From Nitrososphaerota archaeon (GTDB taxonomy: Archaea; Thermoproteota; Nitrososphaeria; Nitrososphaerales; JACPRH01): 64,000 nucleotides of DNA. The stretch covers positions 1 through 64,000 of the forward strand of contig JACPRH010000028.1 in the NCBI GenBank assembly GCA_016190055.1. The letters are read 5' to 3'. This document shows, piece after piece, positions 1-8,697 of the stretch. How positions within the stretch are numbered: the first letter of the stretch is position 1; every line of letters starts with the position of its first letter. The position numbers were made by a program, and so were the translations under genes. The notes below the pieces were generated by a model. The model had not been told where the DNA came from, made no database searches, and was given only the letters and a program-made list of their open reading frames with translations.

Positions 1-332
1 CTCGGTTCAGCCCAGATTATTCCGCCCCATGTTATGTAGGCTACGAAGAAGCCTAGGATTGTTGAGGCGATCCAGAAGCCGGTAGCGGTCTCCTTGAAGG
101 CGAGAAGATACACGTCTCTGGAGTCGCTTGCTCTCACTATCTGTGTTACACCGAGGGCTCCAGTTAATCCGAAGAGCATCAGACTGACCCATATCATTGC
201 GCCGTGGACATAGACAGCTTTGACTGCGGCGCCTAGTATTCGCTCAGATGGAGACAACAGGGTAACAACAGCTGCTGCAGCAAGCAGTACAGTTATGCTG
301 GCGATGCTCGGTTTAGAGTCGCTGATCCTCAA
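1..332 (-). CDS. Partial membrane protein, possibly cytochrome c biogenesis (haem-handling) like
   Basis: An open frame runs off the left edge, reading leftwards from a TTG at 330-332; an in-frame stop lies about 40 bases upstream. It encodes at least 110 residues with three hydrophobic segments. A short tryptophan motif, TWGGIIWAEP, sits at the truncated end and resembles the WGxxWxW(D/E) signature of CcmC/CcsA haem-handling proteins. Divergent from a triheme cytochrome gene, which would suit a role in cytochrome c maturation. The family call rests on this one motif and the neighbour, so it is tentative; the C-terminal part lies outside the window. Confidence 0.45.
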   Translation of the reverse strand, partial: MRISDSKPSIASITVLLAAAAVVTLLSPSERILGAAVKAVYVHGAMIWVSLMLFGLTGALGVTQIVRASDSRDVYLLAFKETATGFWIASTILGFFVAYITWGGIIWAEP

Positions 333-523
333 CTTATAGTGGTTGCTGGGAGTAAGTTCCTTAAATCTTTAGGCTCTAGTAGTGTTTGGTAGCCTAAAAC
401 GTTAGCCTCATTATCATAATTTTATTCACAATTATCGTATTCTCTTCATATTAATATTGTTAGAATTCTCTATACAGAGAATTTTTAGCAAATCACCTAT
501 TTAATCTGGCTAAGGCGGAGCGC

Positions 524-976
524 ATGGGGACAAAGATACTCATAGCTTCAATACTCATCATTGGTATAATCACGCTCAGCCTCGCCGGTTTACCTGCCGT
601 GCTCTCGAAACCGAGTGTATTCCAAGGACTGCTAAGCGCATCAGATAGGAACGTCAAACCCAATGGATGCGTCGACTGCCATCAACCTCGCCCCGACATC
701 GGACGAGACCTCAGACTAAGCGTTCTAACCTCAGGCATCAAAAATCACACCAGCGACACCATCAATTCCGTCTCCAACTCTGAACTACCAACAATCTGCA
801 AAACCTGCCACGTGAACCGACTCGGCAACACACTACACCTAATCCACTTAGGCTATGAAATCAACCCAGAGAACAATTCTACTATTAGCCACACTGGAGA
901 ATGTCTCTACTGCCACGCTCCGGATCAATCAACCGGCAAGATGAGCTTCAAAACAGGTTACGAAGATAAGCCTTAA
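524..976 (+). CDS. Small membrane-anchored triheme cytochrome c
   Basis: A 150-residue protein with an N-terminal hydrophobic segment (about residues 4-27) that should act as signal or anchor, followed by three CXXCH haem c motifs: CVDCH at 49-53, CKTCH at 92-96 and CLYCH at 127-131. Extra histidines (74, 105, 108, 123) could be distal ligands. The protein should face the outside of the membrane and carry electrons. It is preceded by an AT-rich stretch (about 395-505) that probably holds its promoter, and it is divergent from the partial membrane gene at the edge. It matches no named family that I recognise; a second triheme protein of similar plan lies at 17.6-18.3 kb. Confidence 0.85.
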   Translation: MGTKILIASILIIGIITLSLAGLPAVLSKPSVFQGLLSASDRNVKPNGCVDCHQPRPDIGRDLRLSVLTSGIKNHTSDTINSVSNSELPTICKTCHVNRLGNTLHLIHLGYEINPENNSTISHTGECLYCHAPDQSTGKMSFKTGYEDKP

Positions 977-1057
977 CGCTCTTCTGTTATGTTATTGTCA
1001 TTGGGGTTCAGTTAATAAGTAGAGCGTAGTGACTGTTCGTATTGGGGAGATGTCTGT

Positions 1058-2152
1058 TTGCGGTCTAGGAAGGCGCTTGAAGGTTTTGAGCCTTATGAGT
1101 GGGAGACACCTAGCGCAGATATTGCTGCAAGACTCGGACTCGCTGTGGAGCAGATAATCCGGTTTGACACAAACACTTCACCTGACGTCCCGATTAGATG
1201 GCTTCGAGACCTATCTTCAAAACTGGATGAGATAGGGATTAATGATTATCCTGATACTTCTTACCTGAGCCTCAGGAAGGCTCTTTCAAAATACGTCAAT
1301 ATTCCCGTAGACTGGATTACTGTAACGGACGGAGCAGATGAAGGGCTTGATCTCTTAGTCAAGACGTTTATGGATGTGAGCAGCAAAGCGGTTGTCTCAG
1401 CCCCCACCTATAGCTACTACAGGACTATTGCGCAAACCGCCGGAGGTGACATCGTCTCGGTGCCTCGCCTCAAAGATTTCTCTGACGATATTGAAGGCCT
1501 GTTGAAGGCCGCTAAACGAGAAGATACTCGGATAGTGTTTCTCTGCAGCCCTAACAACCCGACGGGAAACTCGTCTAAACGTGAAGATGTTATTCAGCTG
1601 CTTGAAGAAACAGATGTAGCAATCGTGGTGGATGAAGCGTACAGCGAGTTCAGCGGCAAAACTCTCGTAGACCTAACTAATCGATATGACAACCTGATTA
1701 TTCTCAGAACCTTCTCAAAGGCCTTTGCTCTCGCAGGAGCCCGAGTCGGATACACAGTCGCCTCCAAACCCACTATCGATCTCATAAACAAGGTGCGTCC
1801 ACCTAACAGCCTAAGCGTCGTATCACTAGCATTAGCTGAACTGGCCGCAAACGATCTTGAAACCGTAAAGAGAAATATCAAAGCTGCTGTGCAGGAGAGA
1901 GACCGCTGCCGAAAATTCATAGAGCAGCTGAAAGGCATTCATGTCTATCCTTCTGAAACAAACTTTCTACTCCTCAGCTTCGAGAAGCTTGACCCCGACA
2001 AGGTGCACAAGGAGCTGATGAAAAAAGGATTAATCGTCAGAAACGTCAGCAAGACAAAGGGGCTTGAGAAGTGCCTGCGCTTCAGCGTCCGACTGCCTGA
2101 GCAGGACGATCTGCTTCTAACCGCCTTATCTGAAATCACGAAGAATAGCTAA
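1058..2152 (+). CDS. hisC: Histidinol-phosphate aminotransferase-like PLP enzyme (HisC/CobD type)
   Basis: A 364-residue fold-type I aminotransferase. Visible motifs are the PNNPTGN loop, DEAYSEF with the pyridine-binding Asp at 192, and SKAFALAGARVGY with the PLP-binding lysine at 221. The start is a TTG with a GGGGAG ribosome site about 8 bases upstream; the ATG at 1050 is out of frame. HisC makes histidinol phosphate from imidazole-acetol phosphate, but HisC-like paralogues such as CobD (threonine-phosphate decarboxylase) look the same at this level, and no other histidine genes are nearby. The class is secure, the substrate is not. Confidence 0.8.
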   Translation: MRSRKALEGFEPYEWETPSADIAARLGLAVEQIIRFDTNTSPDVPIRWLRDLSSKLDEIGINDYPDTSYLSLRKALSKYVNIPVDWITVTDGADEGLDLLVKTFMDVSSKAVVSAPTYSYYRTIAQTAGGDIVSVPRLKDFSDDIEGLLKAAKREDTRIVFLCSPNNPTGNSSKREDVIQLLEETDVAIVVDEAYSEFSGKTLVDLTNRYDNLIILRTFSKAFALAGARVGYTVASKPTIDLINKVRPPNSLSVVSLALAELAANDLETVKRNIKAAVQERDRCRKFIEQLKGIHVYPSETNFLLLSFEKLDPDKVHKELMKKGLIVRNVSKTKGLEKCLRFSVRLPEQDDLLLTALSEITKNS

Positions 2153-2177
2153 CCAGTTAGTTAGTTAGTTAGTTACT
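2153..2177. repeat. TTAG tandem microsatellite between convergent genes
   Basis: About five copies of the tetranucleotide TTAG lie between the stop of the aminotransferase gene (2152) and the stop of the convergent sugar kinase gene (2173), running into the latter. It is a slippage-prone tract with no visible function. Confidence 0.6.
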
Positions 2178-3174
2178 GCTGTAACATCTTCAAGTAACTT
2201 TCAAGCTCTTCAGCGGTGAGGCTTCCCCGCGTTTCTTGCCGAGTCGCTTTTACTGCTCCCGCGAGGTTTCCACGTCTAGCTGATTCCTCATCGGAGTAGC
2301 CTTGAATCTTTGATGCGCAAAACACTCCTAGAAAGGCGTCTCCACATCCTGTTGTGTTAACCACCTTTAGACCGAACCGGCTGGGATCAACGCCCTGTAT
2401 CTTGTTTTGCCCATGCTTATGCATCATTACTGCTCCTTTCTTCCCGAGGGTAGCTATGATTTTGACGTCCGGGTTGATTTCGAGCAAAGCGTTCTTTGCG
2501 TCAACGATTTTTTCTTTGCCGGTGAGGCATTTGAGCTCAAACCGGTTCACCACTATGTAATCAGAGTTACGTATCGCTTCACCCAGCTCCTTCAATCCCT
2601 CACTGCATCTTGTGGCCGGTGAGAAGATCACGGTCTTCCCCAGACTCTTAGACATCTCAGACGCCCTGATTATCGTCTCCTTCTTCGGATCGATTATGAC
2701 TATTATCTGGGCCTGCTTGATCAAGCGACTGATATGAGGATCTTCAATGTCATCGGGATTTAGTCTCAGATTAGCCTTGAATAATGTGTGTATCATTTTT
2801 CCTCCGTTGCGGTCGATGACAATGTAGGCTCGGCCGGAGATCACTTCACTCATCCGCTTCAACCCAGATGTCTCTACGCCTTCCTGCTTCAAGATCTTGA
2901 TCTGCACCTGCGCTAACTCGTCTCGTCCTAAGCCTCCGATGACTGCTGCTTGCTTCGATCCGAGGATTCTGGCAGCAGCCACTGCAACGTTACCTCCTTT
3001 TCCACCCGGCACCTCCAAGATCTGTTTGACCGAGACCTCCGCCCCGACTTCAGCGAACCTGTCGATGAAGAGGTTGATGTCCCAGTTGACTGAGCCGAGT
3101 ACCGCCAGAGAAACCAGTTTGCTTGAACACCTTACCCTAAGGTTTGTATCAGACGCGGTACAACTTAAACGCAC
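2173..3174 (-). CDS. PfkB-family carbohydrate/nucleoside kinase (ribokinase-like)
   Basis: A PfkB/ribokinase fold kinase of about 333 residues. Seen: the N-terminal LGSVNWDI strand, the GGKGGNVAVAAARLG-like substrate loop, and the C-terminal NTTGCGDAF motif carrying the anion hole and catalytic aspartate. These enzymes phosphorylate sugars, nucleosides or related alcohols with ATP. The gene is head-to-head with a nucleoside hydrolase, which would release ribose from nucleosides, so ribokinase or nucleoside kinase activity for salvage is plausible. The start is unclear. GTG at 3174 is the nearest normal start but leaves 4 bases between the two genes; homology to the family begins only near 3117, at a CTG; an ATG at 3210 would overlap the neighbour. 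Confidence 0.85.
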   Translation of the reverse strand: MRLSCTASDTNLRVRCSSKLVSLAVLGSVNWDINLFIDRFAEVGAEVSVKQILEVPGGKGGNVAVAAARILGSKQAAVIGGLGRDELAQVQIKILKQEGVETSGLKRMSEVISGRAYIVIDRNGGKMIHTLFKANLRLNPDDIEDPHISRLIKQAQIIVIIDPKKETIIRASEMSKSLGKTVIFSPATRCSEGLKELGEAIRNSDYIVVNRFELKCLTGKEKIVDAKNALLEINPDVKIIATLGKKGAVMMHKHGQNKIQGVDPSRFGLKVVNTTGCGDAFLGVFCASKIQGYSDEESARRGNLAGAVKATRQETRGSLTAEELESYLKMLQQ

Positions 3175-3178
3175 AGGG

Positions 3179-4120
3179 ATGCCGCGCAAAATCATTATCG
3201 ACACAGACATGGGAGTTGACGATGCGCTGGCACTGATTTTCGCCGCTAAGCTGCCCGAGGTTCAGATAGATGCTGTCACGACTGTAAGCGGCAATGTGCA
3301 TGTGGATCAAGCTACTGAGAACGCTTTGAAGATACTTGATGTGCTGGGTAAGAAGAACGTCTTGGTAGGTAGAGGAGCGGCTAAGCCACTCGCTAGAAGC
3401 CATGTGCATTCTCAGGAGATACATGGGCGGAACGGTCTCGGTGATTCGGGTCTGCCAGAGCCTCAGCTGCGAACAGTCTACGACGATGGAGTAGGCCTGC
3501 TGATACAGAGAGTATTGGCTGCCAGAAAAGGCGAGGTTACACTGGTCACTATCGGTCCTTTGACTAATGTGGCTCAAGCCTTCACTAGGGAGCCGCGTTT
3601 AGCAGACAGGCTTGACAGGGTAGTGATAATGGGCGGCGCTTACGGGTTAACAAGGTATGGTCGTGGTGGCAATGTGACTTCGGAGGCTGAGTACAACATC
3701 TATGAAGATCCTGAGGCTGCTGAGATAGTCTTTCATTCAAACGCAAGAATCACTGCAGTAGGCTTGGATGTGACGATGAATCCAAGTGCCGCTCTTACAC
3801 GGCAGCATATTGATCATCTAGCCTCGAAAGGAACCGTTGTGAGCGATGTGATCAGAAAAGTCACTGCTAACATGGTGAGCCGCTGGGGTCTAGTCTATCT
3901 ACACGATCCGATAGCGATTGCAGCTGCCGTCGATAAGACTCTTCTGAGAACTGAGAAGCACATGGTGGATATTGATGTTACCGAGAAAGGCATTGGAAGA
4001 ACAACCATCATTAGAAGAGATGAGTCATCATCAGCAACAGGTCACGAGATTGACATCGCTGTCAATATCGATGCGAAGCGTTTCATCGACATGTTTCTTG
4101 AAGCAGTAGCCTCAAGCTGA
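3179..4120 (+). CDS. Inosine-uridine preferring nucleoside hydrolase family
   Basis: A 313-residue protein starting MPRKIIIDTDMGVDDALAL, which contains the calcium-binding DTDxGxDD signature of nucleoside N-ribohydrolases (D8, D10, D14, D15). The later motif TIGPLTNVAQAF and the terminal histidine-aspartate segment (LVYLHDPIAIA) are typical. It hydrolyses nucleosides to base and ribose. The ATG at 3179 is chosen because the family begins exactly there; the frame stays open about 280 bases upstream only because it runs opposite the PfkB gene. Divergent pairing with the kinase suggests joint nucleoside salvage. Confidence 0.9.
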   Translation: MPRKIIIDTDMGVDDALALIFAAKLPEVQIDAVTTVSGNVHVDQATENALKILDVLGKKNVLVGRGAAKPLARSHVHSQEIHGRNGLGDSGLPEPQLRTVYDDGVGLLIQRVLAARKGEVTLVTIGPLTNVAQAFTREPRLADRLDRVVIMGGAYGLTRYGRGGNVTSEAEYNIYEDPEAAEIVFHSNARITAVGLDVTMNPSAALTRQHIDHLASKGTVVSDVIRKVTANMVSRWGLVYLHDPIAIAAAVDKTLLRTEKHMVDIDVTEKGIGRTTIIRRDESSSATGHEIDIAVNIDAKRFIDMFLEAVASS

Positions 4121-4182
4121 CCTGATGATTAAGTCGGTCTGCTGAGAAAGAATATAGGGGATCCTGCGCGCTTTAGTATCTT

Positions 4183-4656
4183 ATGGCCTTGAGTCGAATT
4201 CAAATTAATCCTATTGGTGCGGTCAGATCCATTTTTGGTTCAGACTCGGGTGATAAGTGGAGCATAGTTGCTGAACTGGTTCTCGACAAGTCGTATGTTG
4301 AAGGTTTAGAGGGTATTGAAGACTATTCTCACATCATTGTGCTCTTCTGGATGGACAAGATTGTCGCTGAAGACCGGACAGTGATGAGGATTCACCCGCG
4401 GGGGATGAATGATTTGCCGGAGGTGGGTGTTTTTGCTACACGTGGCAGAGCTAGACCAAACCCGATCGGCTTAGCCGTCGTGGAGCTGCTCGGTAGAGAT
4501 GGGAACACATTGAAGGTTCGGGGACTAGATGCTTTTGACGGCAGTCCAATTCTGGATATCAAGCCGTACGATAGTTATGATGTGAAGCAGAATATTCGTG
4601 TTCCCGGCTGGTGGCTGAAGATGACCAGTCAAAAACATGCTAAACACGAAGAATAG
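4183..4656 (+). CDS. trmO: TrmO-type tRNA (N6-threonylcarbamoyladenosine37) methyltransferase, TsaA fold
   Basis: A 157-residue protein of the TsaA/UPF0066 family. The signature RGRARPNPIGLAVVELL and the later LDAFDGSPILDIKPY segment are both present. Known members use S-adenosylmethionine to N6-methylate t6A at position 37 of some tRNAs; archaeal members are short single-domain versions like this one. The ATG at 4183 agrees with the family N-terminus (IQINPIGAVRS). It stands alone, 60 bases downstream of the nucleoside hydrolase gene. Confidence 0.85.
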   Translation: MALSRIQINPIGAVRSIFGSDSGDKWSIVAELVLDKSYVEGLEGIEDYSHIIVLFWMDKIVAEDRTVMRIHPRGMNDLPEVGVFATRGRARPNPIGLAVVELLGRDGNTLKVRGLDAFDGSPILDIKPYDSYDVKQNIRVPGWWLKMTSQKHAKHEE

Positions 4657-4718
4657 TCCGGTTAGCAGATAAGAAAGGTTAGCAAGCTCAGCGTCACTGG
4701 GTTAGTCGTGATGCGAGG

Positions 4719-5381
4719 ATGTCTGTGAAAATTGATGGTGATGTGCGGAGCCGTTTCCCGGGCTTAACTATTCTTTTGACTTCTTTAACAGGTGTCACTA
4801 TAGCTAAGAGCAGTCTGCAGCTTGAGGAGTTCAAGAAGCAGGTGCTTCAGGAGGTTTCCGGCGAGTATAAGCTTGAGGCGTTGAAGGACGTCTATTTGTT
4901 CCGCGTCTACCGGGACTTTTTCTGGGGCATCGGGATTGATCCTACGAAGACTCGTCCAGCGTCTGAAGCTTTGATTCGACGGGTTTTAGCGGGTAAACCG
5001 ATACCCCAGATCAACACCTTGGTGGACGCCTACAATCTTGCCTCGATAAAGACCGGTGTCCCATTAGCGGCCTTCGACGCTGACACCATCACCGGCGAGC
5101 TGCAGGCTAGGTTCGCGAAGCCGAATGAAGAGTTCTCAGGGATCGGGATGGATAAGCCTGCTAAGCTCAAAGGAGGAGAAATCGTGATAACCGATGATGA
5201 GAAACTAGTAGCAATCTACCCTCACAGGGACTCTGATAAGACCAAGGTTCAAGAGTCAACACGCAACCTTCTCCTTGTGACCTGCGGTGCCCCAGGAGTA
5301 ACCGCGGAAACTTTGTCAAAAGCAGAGCGAACTGCAGTAGATTATATCATCAGGTTCTGCGACGGACAACAGAAGAAGTAA
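4719..5381 (+). CDS. B3/B4 tRNA-binding-domain protein (PheT B3/B4-like)
   Basis: A 220-residue protein with the B3/B4 fold found in the phenylalanyl-tRNA synthetase beta chain. The segments YRDFFWGIGIDPTKTRPASEA and INTLVDAYNLASIKTGVPL are characteristic of free-standing B3/B4 proteins, which are thought to bind or edit aminoacyl-tRNA or free amino acids. No synthetase catalytic domain is present. It follows the tRNA modification gene on the same strand, about 60 bases downstream, so the two may be cotranscribed. Confidence 0.8.
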   Translation: MSVKIDGDVRSRFPGLTILLTSLTGVTIAKSSLQLEEFKKQVLQEVSGEYKLEALKDVYLFRVYRDFFWGIGIDPTKTRPASEALIRRVLAGKPIPQINTLVDAYNLASIKTGVPLAAFDADTITGELQARFAKPNEEFSGIGMDKPAKLKGGEIVITDDEKLVAIYPHRDSDKTKVQESTRNLLLVTCGAPGVTAETLSKAERTAVDYIIRFCDGQQKK

Positions 5382-5400
5382 GTAACACGTAGTATTCTTG

Positions 5401-6495
5401 TTAGTGATCACGGAAGGCTATTTCGGCTCCGCAGTCTGGGCATTTCTTGTTTTTGGTGATGCGCCATTCTTCTATGTGGAAGCCCCATCTTCCGACGAGA
5501 AGTGCGTTGCATTCTGGGCAGTAGGTGTTTTCGAGCTGGTGGCCAGCTACGTTTCCGAGGTAGACGTATCTTAATCCCTCTTCTTTTGCTGCGGCGTGAG
5601 CCTTTTCGAGTGTCTTGATCAGTGTCGGAGGGACATCGGTGAGCTGCCAGTCAGGATGGAACCGCGTGAAGTGGAGCGGTGTATCTGGACCCAAATTGTC
5701 GTGTATCCATCTTGCTAGTTTTCTCGCATCGTCTAGGTTGTCGCCGTATTTTGTGACGAGCAGGTCGGTGATTTCGATGTGGATGCCTTGGCGTTTCATC
5801 TCTAGGAGGGCCTCTTGGATTGCTGCGGGGTTGGGTACCATCATCTGCTTAGCTGCGAATTCGCGGTTCAGTGAGCCCTTGATCCCGACCGTCATTGCCT
5901 GAATGTATGGAGCAGCATATTCGACGGCTTCAGGTGTCATGTATCCGTTGGTGACGAAGGTGTTGAGGACGGTTCTTTTCAAGGCCTCTTTTGCTGTGTC
6001 TATTGCGTATTCGAAGAAGACGGTCGGCTCGTTGTAGGTGTAGCTTATGCTGCGGCATCCCATTCTCTGAGCTTCTTCCGCGATTTTCTTCGGCTCAATC
6101 TGCCGCATGTTGAATGGTCTTTGGGAGATGTCGTAGTTTTGGCAGAATTTGCAGCGGAAGGTGCAGCCTACGGTTGAGATTGAGAGGCTTGTGCTTCCGG
6201 GGTAGAAGTGGAAGAACGGTTTCTTTTCAATCGGGTCGATGCCTGACATCGAGATTTCGCCGTACATCGGCGCGTAGAGTATTCCTCCGATGTTCTCTCG
6301 AGTTTGACAGAAGCCCTTCAAGCCTTGCGGGATAAGGCAGCGTCGCGCGCAGAGATTGCACCGGATCTTCTCTCCTTCGGTAGTCCACAACAGTGCTTCC
6401 TGCATCTTTACTTTTACTTGATCAGTGAGATTTTGATCTCCGATAAGAACCTTTTCAACTGGGTTAACGTTAAGTCGGCTACTGTTTCGAGCCAT
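5401..6495 (-). CDS. amrS: AmmeMemoRadiSam-system radical SAM enzyme (AmrS type)
   Basis: A radical SAM protein of about 364 residues. The cluster motif CTFRCKFC (CX3CX2C) follows an upstream cysteine motif CNLCARRC. The C-terminus carries CPECN and CPDC pairs that look like a zinc-ribbon or rubredoxin-like end. This order (CXXCXXXC, GISMSGIDPIEKKPFFHF-like segment, CX3CX2C, terminal cysteine pairs) is that of the AmmeMemoRadiSam family, whose substrate is not established. I use the ATG at 6495 (MARNSSRLNV); a further in-frame ATG at 6522 overlaps the upstream small frame more deeply. Confidence 0.85.
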   Translation of the reverse strand: MARNSSRLNVNPVEKVLIGDQNLTDQVKVKMQEALLWTTEGEKIRCNLCARRCLIPQGLKGFCQTRENIGGILYAPMYGEISMSGIDPIEKKPFFHFYPGSTSLSISTVGCTFRCKFCQNYDISQRPFNMRQIEPKKIAEEAQRMGCRSISYTYNEPTVFFEYAIDTAKEALKRTVLNTFVTNGYMTPEAVEYAAPYIQAMTVGIKGSLNREFAAKQMMVPNPAAIQEALLEMKRQGIHIEITDLLVTKYGDNLDDARKLARWIHDNLGPDTPLHFTRFHPDWQLTDVPPTLIKTLEKAHAAAKEEGLRYVYLGNVAGHQLENTYCPECNALLVGRWGFHIEEWRITKNKKCPDCGAEIAFRDH

Positions 6496-6664
6496 TTTCT
6501 TCGGGAAAGGTCTCGATCTCAAATTCGAAGGCTGTAGTTTTTTTAGCTACGAGACCGAGAAGTTCAGTTAACATGTTCCCTAGATACGTTTTGTCCGCCC
6601 AGTTGCAAGTAGGTTTGAACGAAACCTTGAAGCTGACAGAAGGTTGCTGCTGCTTCTCTTCCAA
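6479..6664 (-). CDS. Small protein upstream of and overlapping the radical SAM gene
   Basis: A 61-residue frame, rather polar with a hydrophobic middle, ending in an acidic tail. Its stop overlaps the start of the radical SAM gene by about 17 bases, the arrangement of translationally coupled genes. The segment between the divergent nucleotidase gene (6746) and the radical SAM gene has no other candidate. I do not recognise the family. It could equally be a chance frame over the leader of the radical SAM gene. Confidence 0.4.
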   Translation of the reverse strand: MEEKQQQPSVSFKVSFKPTCNWADKTYLGNMLTELLGLVAKKTTAFEFEIETFPEENGSKQ

Positions 6665-6745
6665 CGGGAACCGCGTATGACTGGGTGTTGGCTTGATATA
6701 ACTTTTAAGCCTAGTAACGCTTGAATCTTAGTATCGTAAAGAAAG

Positions 6746-7306
6746 ATGAAGATCGCTTTAGATGTAGATAGTGTACTGGCAGACGTCATCGTTACTTGGC
6801 TAGACGTCTACAGGGAGTCCTCAGGTCGTTCTCTGAAGAAGGCTGATGTGAACACCTGGAACTTCTGGAAAACCTTAGGTTTGACGCGGAAGCAGTTTGA
6901 AGATATCTTCACAGAGGCGTGGGTTCGATGGGAAAGGATCCCGCCGACAGAGAACAACCTAGCTGGAACAGTGAAGCGTCTCAGGCGGCTCCACACAGTT
7001 GACATTGTGACCGGCAGAACGCTCAACACCGTTCCCGACGTCAAGAAGTGGTTGAGCTGGCAGAACATAGACTACGAGCAGTTCGTCCGCGTACCCACAT
7101 ACACACTCAAAAGCAGTCTTGAGTACGACATCTTCATCGACGACTCGCCTCTAAACATTGTAGGCGCAGCAGACAAAAACCGCCACTCCATCCTTTATGA
7201 TCAACCTTGGAACCAAGACATGGAGCCGCACCCAGTTATCTACCGAGTCAAGAGTCTAGTAGAAGCTGCAGACATAGTCGAAAAACTGACTCCCCAAAAA
7301 CCGTAG
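6746..7306 (+). CDS. HAD-superfamily 5'(3')-deoxyribonucleotidase-like phosphatase
   Basis: A 186-residue HAD protein. It begins MKIALDVDSVLAD, the DxDxxxxD nucleophile motif with D6 and D8, has the TGR motif of the second HAD box in the middle, and ends with FIDDSPLNI, the acidic Mg-binding box. The short helical cap after motif I is that of the NT5C/5'-nucleotidase group (cytosolic deoxyribonucleotidases). It probably dephosphorylates small nucleotides. Divergent from the small frame and radical SAM gene. Confidence 0.8.
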   Translation: MKIALDVDSVLADVIVTWLDVYRESSGRSLKKADVNTWNFWKTLGLTRKQFEDIFTEAWVRWERIPPTENNLAGTVKRLRRLHTVDIVTGRTLNTVPDVKKWLSWQNIDYEQFVRVPTYTLKSSLEYDIFIDDSPLNIVGAADKNRHSILYDQPWNQDMEPHPVIYRVKSLVEAADIVEKLTPQKP

Positions 7307-7377
7307 AGTAGAAGCGGCATAATCTCTTTAAGCCCTCGGGTGTGAAGAAGAGGAAGCCGAAGCATGATGATTGATCC

Positions 7378-8697
7378 TTGGCTTCCATAACTCTCTATGA
7401 CGGCGTCGACCAGATAGGCGGCAACAAGTTCCTAATCCAGGATCACGGTACGAAGATTTTTCTCGACTTCGGAATGTCATTCGGCTCAAGAAGCAAATTC
7501 TACGATCCTCCCTTTCTTTCTCCGCGAAGCTGCAACGGGTTGCTGGAGCTCGGTGTGCTGCCGAAGGTGAACGGAACCTATCGTTTTGACGACTCTGAGA
7601 CGGAGATAGATGGCGTAATACTTTCTCACGCGCATCTGGATCACTCTGGCTACATCTCCTTCCTGAAGCGGGATATCCCGGTTTACTGCGGCGAGACGAC
7701 AGCTACGATACTGAAAGGTTTGAGTGAGATGCGAGCCCCTAGCTTTGAGCAGGACTTTAGCGACATTGAATTCAGGACATTCAGGACTGGTGATAAGGTG
7801 AGGATAGGTTCAATCGAGCTGGAACCTATACATGTGGATCACTCGGTTGCTGGTGCCTACGGCTTCAATATTCACACCTCCAGCGGCACCTTAGCTTACA
7901 CCGGGGATCTCAGGGTTCACGGTACCAAGAACAGTATGACGGAGGATTTCCGGAATCGTCTAGCCGAGGATCCGCCTGATTTGATGCTCTGCGAAGGCAC
8001 TAACACCACCGGCGCGACCGTTTCAACCGAGGCTGAGGTGGCTTCGAAGCTGGACGCTATCACACGTAGTGCACGGGGGCTTGTAATGGCTGACTTTTCG
8101 CGAACTGATATTGACCGGCTCAGATCCTTTATTCAAGCAGCTTCGAATAACGGGCGGAAACTAGCTATTTCGATGCGGCAGGCGTATTTGCTGAGCCTGT
8201 TGAAGAATGATCCGCACCTCGATGTTCCCGACATCGGCGGCGAGGATATCCTGATTTTCCGGAAGAACAAGAAGCGGTACATGAAGTGGGAGCAGACCCT
8301 ACTCGACCTTCCAAACATAACTGATTCATCGCTGGTCGCAGCTATGCAGAACAAGGTGGTTTTGGCCGCCTCCTTCTACGACTTTGAGGAGCTTATCGAG
8401 ATAGATCCGGTGGCTGGAAGCGTCTTTGTACTCTCCACCTCAGAGCCGTTCAACGAGGAGATGCAGATCGATTTCGACCGGTTAACCGCTTGGCTGGATC
8501 ATTATGGTGTTCCCCAGTATCATGTGCACGTTTCAGGGCACATCATGCCGCTGCAGCTTCGAGAAATGCTTGAGCAGATATCGCCGAAGAAGATTTACCC
8601 AATCCATACGGAGAACCCTGATCTCTGCAGACGTTTCCTCAGCGGGTTGAAGAGCAAGGTCGTCCGACCTGAGAAGGCAAAGGAATACAACATCTAA
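7378..8697 (+). CDS. Metallo-beta-lactamase-fold hydrolase, RNase J/beta-CASP related
   Basis: A 439-residue MBL-fold enzyme. It has the metal motif HAHLDHSGY, then VDHSVAGAYGF (third His), TGDLRVHG (bridging Asp) and a C-terminal HVSGH ... KKIYPIHTENP segment, as in RNA-metabolising MBL (RMMBL) proteins. The region between resembles a beta-CASP domain. Likely a ribonuclease or related phosphodiesterase in the cytoplasm. The start is the TTG at 7378, which opens directly into the first beta strand (ASITLYDGVDQIGG); the ATG at 7363 is in another frame. Confidence 0.8.
   Translation: MASITLYDGVDQIGGNKFLIQDHGTKIFLDFGMSFGSRSKFYDPPFLSPRSCNGLLELGVLPKVNGTYRFDDSETEIDGVILSHAHLDHSGYISFLKRDIPVYCGETTATILKGLSEMRAPSFEQDFSDIEFRTFRTGDKVRIGSIELEPIHVDHSVAGAYGFNIHTSSGTLAYTGDLRVHGTKNSMTEDFRNRLAEDPPDLMLCEGTNTTGATVSTEAEVASKLDAITRSARGLVMADFSRTDIDRLRSFIQAASNNGRKLAISMRQAYLLSLLKNDPHLDVPDIGGEDILIFRKNKKRYMKWEQTLLDLPNITDSSLVAAMQNKVVLAASFYDFEELIEIDPVAGSVFVLSTSEPFNEEMQIDFDRLTAWLDHYGVPQYHVHVSGHIMPLQLREMLEQISPKKIYPIHTENPDLCRRFLSGLKSKVVRPEKAKEYNI

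Noticed and set aside
2897-3178. 94-residue N-terminal extension of the nucleoside hydrolase
   Set aside because: It runs opposite the PfkB gene and is not protein-like; the family begins at the ATG at 3179.
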